From Crocinitomicaceae bacterium (GTDB lineage: Bacteria; Bacteroidota; Bacteroidia; Flavobacteriales_D; Sanyastnellaceae), in the NCBI GenBank assembly GCA_002722795.1, contig PBMY01000030.1, positions 39,364-103,363 on the forward strand: a stretch of 64,000 nt of DNA, given 5' to 3'. A program made the position numbers and the translations under genes. Below the pieces are notes generated by a model, which saw only the letters and a program-made list of their open reading frames with translations, was not told the DNA's origin and did no database searches. The first letter of the stretch is position 1. Every line of letters begins with the position of its first letter. This document shows positions 17,437 to 25,252 of this stretch, one piece after another.

Positions 17437-18489
17437 GTGAATAGTATATCACAAGAATTCAAAATTGGCGCCCTCATGATTGTGGGGGCTGTGATGCTAT
17501 TCTTTGGGGTTAATTACCTCAAGGGATTTAACCCTTTGGAAAAATCTGATAGCTTTTTTGCAGTATACTCAAAGGTTGAGGGTTTAGCTGTTTCAAATCC
17601 TGTTCTTGTAAATGGTTATAAGGTTGGACAGGTTGCAAGAATAGAATTTCACGAACGAGGAGATGGCTCTTTACTTGTTGAGTTTACCGTCGATCAGAGT
17701 GAATTAGACATTCCTCTAAATACTGAAGCCCAAATCTTTTCGTCAGACTTGTTTGGCTCCAAAGCAATTCAACTCATAAGGGGAGATTCTGATACATTTG
17801 CCCAAAATGGAGACACGCTTGTGGCTTCAAATCAAGAGGACATTACAGAGGCTGTTAGAAAGGAATTAGCTCCACTTAGGGCCAAAACCGACCAACTTAT
17901 TGCAGGTGTTGACGAAATCCTTACAAATATGAAGAAGGTTTTTGAGGATGATGCGACACTAGGACTCCCTTCAACCTTTGAGAGTATAAATAGAACTTTC
18001 CATACTCTTGAGAATACTGCAATACAACTAGATTCTTTGATTATAGAAAATCGTGAAGTCTTGAATAGCGTGATGACAAACCTCGATGGTTTGGCTGAAA
18101 ACTTGAACAAGAATAATAGCGAGCTTTCTAATATTATTAAGAATTTCTCTAATGTGAGTGATTCACTAGTGGCATCGGATATTGCTGGAACACTATATAA
18201 AGCAGATTTAGCTTTAAGTAATATCACCGAAATCACGAATAACGCTAAAGTTGGTAAGGGAAGTTTAGGTAAGTTGATGGTTAGTGATTCATTGTACAAC
18301 GGACTTGTCGCATCTAGCATTGAATTACAGGAATTACTTGACGATGTCCAATTAAACCCTTGGAAGTACGTGAAGGTTAGCGTTTTTGGTGGAAAGAATA
18401 AAAAGCAACTTTCAAAGGCTGAATTGAAGAAAATGAGGAAGCTTATTAGAGAGGAATTAGAGGCTGAAGAAAACAAGTTAGAAGAGTAA
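17437..18489 (+). CDS. MlaD family protein (MCE domain)
   Basis: The 350-aa protein starts with GTG. A single N-terminal membrane segment (FKIGALMIVGAVMLFFGVNYLKG) precedes an MCE domain (residues about 38-115) with FFAVYSKVEGLAVSNPVLVNGYKVGQVARIEF. The C-terminal half is a long helical, Asn/Ser-rich region followed by a Lys/Glu-rich tail. MCE proteins form hexameric rings that shuttle phospholipids between the membranes. It lies 8 nt behind the amidase, an arrangement common in Bacteroidota. The permease and ATPase partners (MlaE/MlaF) are not in this window. Confidence 0.9.
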   Translation: MNSISQEFKIGALMIVGAVMLFFGVNYLKGFNPLEKSDSFFAVYSKVEGLAVSNPVLVNGYKVGQVARIEFHERGDGSLLVEFTVDQSELDIPLNTEAQIFSSDLFGSKAIQLIRGDSDTFAQNGDTLVASNQEDITEAVRKELAPLRAKTDQLIAGVDEILTNMKKVFEDDATLGLPSTFESINRTFHTLENTAIQLDSLIIENREVLNSVMTNLDGLAENLNKNNSELSNIIKNFSNVSDSLVASDIAGTLYKADLALSNITEITNNAKVGKGSLGKLMVSDSLYNGLVASSIELQELLDDVQLNPWKYVKVSVFGGKNKKQLSKAELKKMRKLIREELEAEENKLEE

Positions 18490-18490
18490 C

Positions 18491-19816
18491 ATGATTGCAC
18501 AAATCATTTTTGCATTTCTTCTAGCTATAGCAGGATTTTTCTTTACTAAAAGAATTCTCTTCATTCGTCGAAACATTTTGTTAGGTCGGGATGTTAATCT
18601 TAGCGATAGAAAAGCCCAAAGGTGGAAGACTATGGCTCGTGTTGCTTTAGGCCAAAGTAAAATGGTAGTACGCCCTGTAGCAGGAATACTACATATAATC
18701 ATTTACCTTGGATTCGTTATAATAAATATCGAGATGCTCGAAATTATGATTGATGGACTTTTTGGTACGCACAGGGTGTTTTCATTTATTGGGCCTATCT
18801 ACAGCATACTTATTGCATCATTTGAATTTCTAGCTTTTGGGGTTTTATCTGCATGTGTGATTTTCTTGGTACGCCGACATATTATCGCAATTGCTCGGTT
18901 TAAATCCCCTGAAATGGGTGGATGGCCATCACTTGACGCTACGATTATTTTAGTTGCTGAAATATTATTGATGGGTGCATTCTTAGGAATGAACGCTGCT
19001 GATTCTATTGCAATGGGACGTGAGTTAGATCATTATACTGTTAATATTGATGCAAGCGCCTTCCCAATAAGCCAATACTTATTAGGACTGTTAGGTGGAA
19101 TGAGCGATAGTGCAATTGTATTAGTTGAAAGAGCATGTTGGTGGTTCCACATTGTTGGTGTTTTAAGCTTCCTTGTTTACGTTCCGTATTCAAAACACTT
19201 TCATATTTTCCTTGCATTTCCAAATACTTATTACTCAAACCTAGATGAGAAGGCTAGACTTGATAATATGGCTGCAGTTAAAAAAGAGGTAGATATGATG
19301 ATGGATCCAAATGCAGATCCATACGCGTTGCCTGAAGAAGGAGCGGATGCAGAGCCTCCTAGGTTTGGGGTAAAGGACGCAACAGATTTAAGTTGGAAGC
19401 AATTGATGGAGGCTTATTCCTGTACTGAATGTGGAAGATGTACATCTGAATGTCCAGCAAATATGACTGGAAAATTATTATCACCTAGAAAGATCATGAT
19501 GGATGTTAGGGATAGAATAGATGAAATTGGGCACAACATTAATGCAAATGGTCTTGAGTTTAAACCCGATGGGAAATCTCTTGTTGGGAGCTACATTAGT
19601 GAGGAAGAACTATGGGCTTGCACTTCTTGTCAGGCATGTCTAGAAGCTTGTCCAATCAACATTAGCCCTATGGGAATTATCTTAGACATGAGAAGGTCCT
19701 TGATTATGGAGGAGAGTAAATCCCCAGAACCAATTACTTCTATGTTCAACAATATTGAAAATAACGGAGCACCTTGGGCTTTCCCGGCAGCAAGTAGAGG
19801 TGATTGGATACAATAA
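18491..19816 (+). CDS. Membrane-bound (Fe-S) oxidoreductase subunit
   Basis: The 441-aa protein has about five membrane segments in its first 240 residues, similar to NarI/HdrE cytochrome-like subunits. The C-terminal third binds two 4Fe-4S clusters through CTECGRCTSECP and CTSCQACLEACP. It most likely passes electrons between a membrane quinone pool and the CCG-domain protein encoded directly downstream. The physiological substrate is unknown. The start lies 1 nt after the mlaD stop. The pair is regularly found next to amidase-mlaD in this phylum. Confidence 0.88.
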   Translation: MIAQIIFAFLLAIAGFFFTKRILFIRRNILLGRDVNLSDRKAQRWKTMARVALGQSKMVVRPVAGILHIIIYLGFVIINIEMLEIMIDGLFGTHRVFSFIGPIYSILIASFEFLAFGVLSACVIFLVRRHIIAIARFKSPEMGGWPSLDATIILVAEILLMGAFLGMNAADSIAMGRELDHYTVNIDASAFPISQYLLGLLGGMSDSAIVLVERACWWFHIVGVLSFLVYVPYSKHFHIFLAFPNTYYSNLDEKARLDNMAAVKKEVDMMMDPNADPYALPEEGADAEPPRFGVKDATDLSWKQLMEAYSCTECGRCTSECPANMTGKLLSPRKIMMDVRDRIDEIGHNINANGLEFKPDGKSLVGSYISEEELWACTSCQACLEACPINISPMGIILDMRRSLIMEESKSPEPITSMFNNIENNGAPWAFPAASRGDWIQ

Positions 19817-19823
19817 TCGTAAA

Positions 19824-20621
19824 TTGGGAGAATTCAAGGTACATACAATGGCTGAAATGTTAGCTTCTGGGCAGAGTCCTGAAGTACTTTTTTGGGTTGG
19901 TTGTGCCGGAAGTTTCGACGATAGAGCCAAACGAATCACAAAGGCTATAGCAAAAATTCTACACTATGCAGGAGTGAATTTTGCAGTCTTAGGTGCCGAA
20001 GAAAGCTGTACAGGAGATCCGGCAAAAAGAGCCGGAAATGAGTTCCTTTTCCAAATGCAGGCGGCCCAAAACATTGCCGTTTTAAACGGTTATGGAATTA
20101 AAAGAATTGTAACTGGATGTCCCCACTGCTTCAATGTTATGAAGAACGAGTACCCTGAACTTGGAGGAGATTATGATGTTCATCACCACAGTCAGTTTAT
20201 TGCCACACTAATCTCGGAAGGAATGCTTCAACTAGCTGACGACCATCCTTTCAAAGGAAGACGTATTACATTCCACGACCCTTGTTACCTAGGTAGAGGA
20301 AATGGAGAATATGCAGCGCCTAGATCGGTAATTGAGGCATTAGATGCAGAACTTGTAGAGATGAAGCGTTGTAAGCAGAAAGGTCTTTGCTGTGGCGCAG
20401 GGGGCGCCCAAATGTTTAAGGAAGCTGAAAAGGGAAATAAAGAAGTAAACTATGAGCGTACTGATGACGCTCTTGAAACTAAAGCTGCTACTATAGCAAC
20501 AGGATGTCCGTTTTGTAACACAATGATGACAGACGGAGTAAAAAATTCAGAAAAAGAAGGCAATGTAGACGTACAAGATTTAGCAGAAATGATTGCTACA
20601 GCTGCCGATATTATTGATTAA
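19824..20621 (+). CDS. CCG-domain (Fe-S)-binding protein, heterodisulfide-reductase B-like
   Basis: Two CCG-type cysteine modules are visible: VGCAGSFDDRAKR with ESCTGDPAKRAGN, and DPCYLGRGNGEY with GLCCGAGGAQM, then a further GCPFC near the C-terminus. Such modules bind [4Fe-4S] clusters in HdrB, GlpC and LutA-like proteins. I place the start at the TTG at 19824, because homologues begin only a few residues before the conserved KVPTMAEM-like sequence (here KVHTMAEM). The ATG at 19848 is the alternative, and an ATG at 19755 would overlap the upstream gene by 62 nt. It is the electron-transfer partner of the upstream membrane subunit. Confidence 0.85.
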   Translation: MGEFKVHTMAEMLASGQSPEVLFWVGCAGSFDDRAKRITKAIAKILHYAGVNFAVLGAEESCTGDPAKRAGNEFLFQMQAAQNIAVLNGYGIKRIVTGCPHCFNVMKNEYPELGGDYDVHHHSQFIATLISEGMLQLADDHPFKGRRITFHDPCYLGRGNGEYAAPRSVIEALDAELVEMKRCKQKGLCCGAGGAQMFKEAEKGNKEVNYERTDDALETKAATIATGCPFCNTMMTDGVKNSEKEGNVDVQDLAEMIATAADIID

Positions 20622-20623
20622 AC

Positions 20624-21370
20624 ATGTTATTAGAAGGAAAAATCGCAATAGTTACGGGTGCTTCAAGAGGTATCGGTAAAGAAATCGCTAAATCGTTTAT
20701 CGCCCAAGGAGCAACTGTAGCTTTTACATACATAAGCTCTCCGGAAGAAGCAAAGGCTGTGGAAGAAGAGCTTACTGCTAAAGGCGGAACTGCTAGGGGC
20801 TTTTGGTCTGACGCTGCAAAATTTGACGATGCTGAAAATTTAGTTAAGTCCGTTCTTCAGGCGTTTGGTACTATAGACGTTTTAGTTAACAATGCAGGTA
20901 TCACTGACGACACTCTGTTGATGCGTATGAGTGAAGATCAGTGGGATAGAGTTGTCGATGTTAATCTCAAGAGTTGCTTTAATCTTACTAAAGCAGTGTT
21001 ACGTACGATGTTAAAAGCACGAAGCGGATCGATAATTAATATTAGTTCAGTTGTTGGAGTTCAGGGGAATGCAGGCCAAGCGAATTATTCTGCTTCTAAG
21101 GCAGGAATCCTTGGTTTTACTAAGAGTGTTGCTCTAGAATTAGGATCAAGAAGCATTCGTTGTAACGCAATTGCCCCTGGATTCATTGAAACTGAAATGA
21201 CTGAAAAGCTAGATCCTGCAACTGTTCAGGGTTGGCGCGATACAATTCCACTTAAAAGAGGTGGAACACCTGAGGATGTTGCTAATGCATGCGTTTTCCT
21301 AGCTTCTGACATGAGTTCTTATGTTACAGGCCAAACCCTAAACGTATGTGGAGGAATGATCACCGCTTAA
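20624..21370 (+). CDS. fabG: 3-oxoacyl-[acyl-carrier-protein] reductase
   Basis: This is a 248-aa short-chain dehydrogenase that reduces 3-oxoacyl-ACP with NADPH in fatty-acid elongation. The cofactor motif TGASRGIG, NNAGITDD, catalytic Ser in INISSVVG, YSASK with Tyr and Lys, and IAPGFIETEMT are all present, with length and motifs of FabG rather than a generic SDR. It starts 2 nt after the CCG-domain gene and is followed immediately by a VWA-protein gene, so it belongs to the same run. Confidence 0.93.
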   Translation: MLLEGKIAIVTGASRGIGKEIAKSFIAQGATVAFTYISSPEEAKAVEEELTAKGGTARGFWSDAAKFDDAENLVKSVLQAFGTIDVLVNNAGITDDTLLMRMSEDQWDRVVDVNLKSCFNLTKAVLRTMLKARSGSIINISSVVGVQGNAGQANYSASKAGILGFTKSVALELGSRSIRCNAIAPGFIETEMTEKLDPATVQGWRDTIPLKRGGTPEDVANACVFLASDMSSYVTGQTLNVCGGMITA

Positions 21371-23467
21371 ATGTATATTAATGACATTATTGTCGAAGCA
21401 CCTGCTTGGAAGTGGGTTCTTGCTGTGGTTTTTACTTTAGGCTTAAGCCTTGTTCGATACTATGATGAGAAAAAATGGTTTCTTGGTGCTATTAGGTTAG
21501 GAGTTTTAGGAGTACTGTGCTTTTTGTTGCTCGAACCTCTCCTCAGATCAATCACAACTGAGGTAGAACCATCAACTGTTGTTTTGGCCTATGACTCCTC
21601 TCAATCTCAATGGTTGGGTAAGGATAGTACAAAAAGAAAAGTTACATTAGAGAGCTGGGCTACAAATGGTCCTGAATTATTTAAAGGACATGATTTTAAT
21701 GTTGAGGTTTGGGATTTCGCAAAACAATTAAAGGAAAGAGAGCAGTGGATTTGTGATGGTAGCAGAACTGATTTATCAGCAGCTTTAGAAGGGATAAGAA
21801 ACAAATACGTCCATAGGAATATTGGCGCTGTAGTAGTAACAACTGACGGATTGAGCAATAGAGGAAGTGATCCTGAGTTTGGAACAAAACTTCTAGAAAC
21901 ACCTCACTTTTTTATTGGAACTGGCGATACAACAGTTATTCAAGATATAGAGATAACTCAGCTATTAAGCAACCAAGTGACATATCTCAATAATGAATTT
22001 CCTGTAGAAGTTAGATTCAGATCGAATGGTTTTAAAGGCCAAAAATTAACTCTCAATTTATTTCTAGGTTCTAATATGGTTGGTAGAGAAGTCATAGACA
22101 TCACTGACCATGTTGGCTTCTATACGCGTCGCTTCTTTGTGAAAGCTGAGATGAGTGGGATGAAGAAAATCAGAATCAGCCTCTCTCCTTTAGTTGGAGA
22201 AGAAAGGATTGAGAATAACTACGCTTCATCATATATAGAAGTTTTAGACAGCAAAAGGAAAATTACCATAGTCGCTCAAGCGCCACATCCCGATGTACAG
22301 GCATTGAAAAACAGCCTTAAAACTAATCTTCATCAAGAGGTAAGTGTTTTGTTTAGATCTGAGATGAATCCAAATTCAGAAATTAATGAAAGTGATGTAA
22401 TTGTTTTGCATAATATCCCAAATCTCAAATCACAAACTCCAAAAGCTGTTACAAAGGCATTTAATAGTGATATGCCAATTCTTTTTGTCGGAGGCGCTGA
22501 AATGGATTGGGAACACATTCCTTTGGAAAGGTCTGGTATAAGCGTGGAACATGGAGCTGCATTACAAGAAGTTAGTGGCGAAGTAAATAAGGGGTTCAGT
22601 CTTTTTGAAATACCTGTTGGCCTAGATAAGGAATTAGCTTATCTACATCCACTTACTCGGGCTATGGGTAATTATAAACCATCAAATTCACTGCAGTCCA
22701 TTATTTACCAAAAGCTAGATGCTCTAGAAACTGTTTGGCCTTTATTAGGCTTCAATAAAGATGCATTGGGCAGAAGATCAGGGATTTTGATGGGAGAAGG
22801 AATTTGGAGATGGAGAATGGAAAGTTCTATTAAAAATGGGAATACTAATATGATTGATGCCTTAATCAACAATACGGTTCAATATCTAGACAGTAGAGAT
22901 GATGTACGAAGGTTTAGAGTAGTCTCACCAAAGAGACTTGAACAGGATGAAAGAGTTAAGTTTTCAGCTCAAGTTTACGACGCTTCGCTAAATCCTTCAA
23001 CTGATGCGGATATAAGTCTAGTTGTAGTGAATTCTATGGGAGAAGAATTCGATTACGATTTTTCTATAGACAAAGGAAGCTATAATCTCGATTGTGGTAG
23101 AATGTCAGCAGGTGAATACAGATGGAGCGCAACAACAATCTTAGACGACAAGGTCGAAAGACTCAATGGCGCTTTTGTAGTAAGTGAGCTGAAAGCCGAA
23201 CTAGTTTCAGAATCAGCTAATCACGATTTATTACAAAGACTAGGCTCTAAAACTGGAGGTGAATTCGTTGGGGCAATATCAACTGATTATGAAAGTGAAG
23301 TAGTTGATTCCTATGTTCAAACAATAGTTTCAAAAATCAATAAGAAAGATATACTTCACGAGTTTACAGAAAGGTTAGAGTTAATTAATTTAAAATTCAT
23401 ACTTTGGCTTTTGATTGGCGGTTTAACTCTCGAATGGGGAGTTAGACGACGTCAAGGAGGCTATTAA
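21371..23467 (+). CDS. Membrane-anchored VWA-domain protein
   Basis: The 698-aa protein has two N-terminal membrane segments (WKWVLAVVFTLGLSLV and LGVLGVLCFLLLEPL). A von Willebrand A domain follows with an intact MIDAS: YDSSQSQW (DxSxS) and VVTTDGLSNRGSD. A glutamine-amidotransferase-like fold (roughly 310-420, VIVLHNIPNLKS and DMPILFVGGAEM) comes next, and a C-terminal membrane helix ends in RRRQGGY. Similar proteins lie beside fabG and the prohibitin gene in Flavobacteriales; function is unknown. The start ATG is directly adjacent to the fabG stop. Confidence 0.78.
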   Translation: MYINDIIVEAPAWKWVLAVVFTLGLSLVRYYDEKKWFLGAIRLGVLGVLCFLLLEPLLRSITTEVEPSTVVLAYDSSQSQWLGKDSTKRKVTLESWATNGPELFKGHDFNVEVWDFAKQLKEREQWICDGSRTDLSAALEGIRNKYVHRNIGAVVVTTDGLSNRGSDPEFGTKLLETPHFFIGTGDTTVIQDIEITQLLSNQVTYLNNEFPVEVRFRSNGFKGQKLTLNLFLGSNMVGREVIDITDHVGFYTRRFFVKAEMSGMKKIRISLSPLVGEERIENNYASSYIEVLDSKRKITIVAQAPHPDVQALKNSLKTNLHQEVSVLFRSEMNPNSEINESDVIVLHNIPNLKSQTPKAVTKAFNSDMPILFVGGAEMDWEHIPLERSGISVEHGAALQEVSGEVNKGFSLFEIPVGLDKELAYLHPLTRAMGNYKPSNSLQSIIYQKLDALETVWPLLGFNKDALGRRSGILMGEGIWRWRMESSIKNGNTNMIDALINNTVQYLDSRDDVRRFRVVSPKRLEQDERVKFSAQVYDASLNPSTDADISLVVVNSMGEEFDYDFSIDKGSYNLDCGRMSAGEYRWSATTILDDKVERLNGAFVVSELKAELVSESANHDLLQRLGSKTGGEFVGAISTDYESEVVDSYVQTIVSKINKKDILHEFTERLELINLKFILWLLIGGLTLEWGVRRRQGGY

Positions 23468-23477
23468 ATAAAATATC

Positions 23478-24311
23478 ATGAATACACCAACACAAAAAGA
23501 AAAAGCTAGAATCAGAATGATAGCTATGGGAATGCTGTTTGTCCTTCCAATAATAATACTGTGGAGTTCACTAACATACACTGTAGATTCTGGACATGCT
23601 GGCTTGATTTTCCATACTTTTGGAAATGGAGTAAACCCTGAATCACCACCAAAAACAAGCGGATTCCACATAAAGGCTCCTTGGGATAAGGTTTATCAAT
23701 ACGAGGTGCGTCAACAAGAGATTAACGAAAACCTAGAGGTTCTGTCTTCTAATCTTTTGAAGATCACTATGGATATGACTCTATTCTATCAACCTCAATA
23801 TGATAATTTGGGATTTTTAGAGGTTGAGAGAGGAATGCTTTACGAAGCTAAGGTTATACAGCCCGCTATGCGTTCAGTTGCTCGTGAGGTTATTGCTAAA
23901 TATATCCCGGAGGAATTTAACACAACTAAAAGAGAAGAGATACAGCTTGAAATTGAAGACCGACTGGCTGAAAAGCTTGCCGATAACTACATTCAGCTAA
24001 ATGACGTTCTTATTCGTAATATTAAGCTTCCTACAACACTAGAGCAGGCTATTGAAAGAAAGCTTCAGCAAGAGCAAGAATCTTTAGAATACGAGTTCCG
24101 TATTGAGAAAGCTAGTAAAGAAGCTGAAAGAAAGAGAATTGAAGCAGAGGGTATACGCGATTTCCAAAACATTGTATCACAAAGTATCAATGATGATTTA
24201 TTACAATGGAAGGGTATTGAGGCTACAACTGAACTTAGCAACAGTAATAACGCTAAGATTGTAGTAATTGGATCTGGTGAAAACGGATTACCACTTATTC
24301 TAGGAGACTAA
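23478..24311 (+). CDS. Prohibitin-family SPFH/Band 7 membrane protein
   Basis: The 277-aa protein has one N-terminal membrane anchor (MLFVLPIIILWSSLTYT). The SPFH domain follows: VDSGHAGLIFHTFGNGV, GFHIKAPWDKVYQYEVRQQEI, KITMDMTLFYQP and SVAREVIAKYIPEEFNT. A coiled-coil with EREAEGIR-like repeats (EAERKRIEAEGIRDFQ) leads to the C-terminus. Prohibitins form ring-like oligomers that organise membrane domains and, in other bacteria and mitochondria, interact with FtsH-type proteases. An ftsH gene lies 4.4 kb away. Confidence 0.88.
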   Translation: MNTPTQKEKARIRMIAMGMLFVLPIIILWSSLTYTVDSGHAGLIFHTFGNGVNPESPPKTSGFHIKAPWDKVYQYEVRQQEINENLEVLSSNLLKITMDMTLFYQPQYDNLGFLEVERGMLYEAKVIQPAMRSVAREVIAKYIPEEFNTTKREEIQLEIEDRLAEKLADNYIQLNDVLIRNIKLPTTLEQAIERKLQQEQESLEYEFRIEKASKEAERKRIEAEGIRDFQNIVSQSINDDLLQWKGIEATTELSNSNNAKIVVIGSGENGLPLILGD

Positions 24312-24341
24312 GGAATAGGGAAGGAAAATAATTGACAAGAA

Positions 24342-24380
24342 AAAAGGCCAGCTATTGGACAATTCCAAAGCTGGCCTTTT
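24342..24380. terminator. Bidirectional rho-independent terminator between prohibitin gene and rpmB
   Basis: AAAAGGCCAGCT pairs with AGCTGGCCTTTT (12 bp) and the loop holds a further TTGGA/TCCAA helix. The flanking A and T runs suit termination in both directions. It sits between the convergent prohibitin gene (stop 24311) and rpmB (stop 24398). Confidence 0.85.
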
Positions 24381-24397
24381 CAGTTAGTTAAATACTA

Positions 24398-24643
24398 TTA
24401 TGCCTTCTCAATAAGAATACCTGCCTCCTTTGCACGATTCATAGCATTAAGTACGCCAATCTTATTGATTGTACGCATTGCTGCTACAGACACACGTAGA
24501 GTCACCCATCTATCCTCTTCTGCAATGTAAAAACGCTTGCGCTGAAGATTTGGGTAAAAACGACGTTTAGTCTTTACGTTTGAGTGACTCACGTTGTTTC
24601 CAACCATCATTTTCTTTCCTGTAATCTGACAAATACGGCTCAT
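24398..24643 (-). CDS. rpmB: 50S ribosomal protein L28
   Basis: This is an 81-aa ribosomal protein with the bL28 pattern [35 protein letters not shown] and [13 protein letters not shown]. It is part of the large subunit near the E site. In many Bacteroidota rpmB is followed by rpmG, a small DUF4295 gene and ftsY; here a strong terminator follows instead. pncC lies upstream, separated by an AT-rich hairpin. Confidence 0.97.
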   Translation of the reverse strand: MSRICQITGKKMMVGNNVSHSNVKTKRRFYPNLQRKRFYIAEEDRWVTLRVSVAAMRTINKIGVLNAMNRAKEAGILIEKA

Positions 24644-24674
24644 GACTCAAAATTTAGGAGTGCAAAGAAACGAC

Positions 24675-24699
24675 TTTTTGTTGCTCAAACCAACAAAAA
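24675..24699 (-). terminator. AT-rich hairpin behind pncC
   Basis: TTTTTGTTG and CAACAAAAA form a perfect 9-bp stem around a 7-nt loop. It lies between the pncC stop (24704) and the rpmB start (24643), and could end the pncC message or lie in the rpmB leader. The low G+C content makes it weaker than the other terminators here. Confidence 0.45.
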
Positions 24700-24703
24700 C
24701 AGT

Positions 24704-25186
24704 TTATTCTATCCAATTTGACAAAATATTTTTAAATCTAGTGATTAATAGAACTGTTGCCTTCTCAACCACTTCTTCCCTGCTTCCTTTTATGATCTTA
24801 GTATAACTATTGATATATCCAGGGCCAAAAATAGCCAAATGTACGGTACCAACAGGTATTTCAGGGGTGCCACCTCCTGGTCCTGCTAAACCTGTAGTTG
24901 CAAGAGCAAAGTCAGATGACATAAGCTTGGATGCACATTGGGCCATTTCAATTGCTGTACTTACATGAACTGCTCCTTTTTCATCAATGGTTTTTGAAGA
25001 CACACCTAGCAGATCGCATTTTATTTCTTCAGAGTATGCTATTATCCCTCCTTTGAAATATTCACTTGCTCCTGGAATAGACGTTAACGCACTTGCGACC
25101 GCTCCTGATGTAAAGCTCTCTGCAGTAGAAACTGTTAGATGTTTGTCTTTGAGAATTTGGGCTATTTCTGAAATAATCTTCTCCAT
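24704..25186 (-). CDS. pncC: CinA C-terminal domain protein (nicotinamide-nucleotide amidohydrolase)
   Basis: The 160-aa protein consists only of the CinA C-terminal domain: STAESFTSGAVASALTSIPGASEYFKGGIIAYS, ALATTGLAGPGGGTPEIPVGTVHLAI, then REEVVEKATVLLITRF. PncC deamidates NMN to nicotinate mononucleotide, recycling NAD breakdown products. Full-length CinA in many relatives carries an extra N-terminal MoCF-like domain of about 250 residues that is absent here. The start Met is followed at once by domain sequence, so it is not a truncated gene. Confidence 0.9.
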   Translation of the reverse strand: MEKIISEIAQILKDKHLTVSTAESFTSGAVASALTSIPGASEYFKGGIIAYSEEIKCDLLGVSSKTIDEKGAVHVSTAIEMAQCASKLMSSDFALATTGLAGPGGGTPEIPVGTVHLAIFGPGYINSYTKIIKGSREEVVEKATVLLITRFKNILSNWIE

Positions 25187-25203
25187 TTGGTGTAAATATA
25201 AAA

Positions 25204-25221
25204 CGGCTCCCTATGGAGCCG
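25204..25221 (-). terminator. Rho-independent terminator of the T9SS-protein gene
   Basis: CGGCTCC and GGAGCCG form a 7-bp G+C-rich stem with a 4-nt loop. Read on the minus strand, a T-rich stretch follows the hairpin. It lies 31 nt behind the stop codon of the leftward secreted-protein gene at 25253. Confidence 0.8.
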
Positions 25222-25252
25222 CCTTATTAATTTCATAAACTGAATATTCTTT

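Noticed and set aside
19755..19823. Upstream ATG for the CCG-domain protein
   Set aside because: It would overlap the preceding gene by 62 nt and add residues not found in the family.
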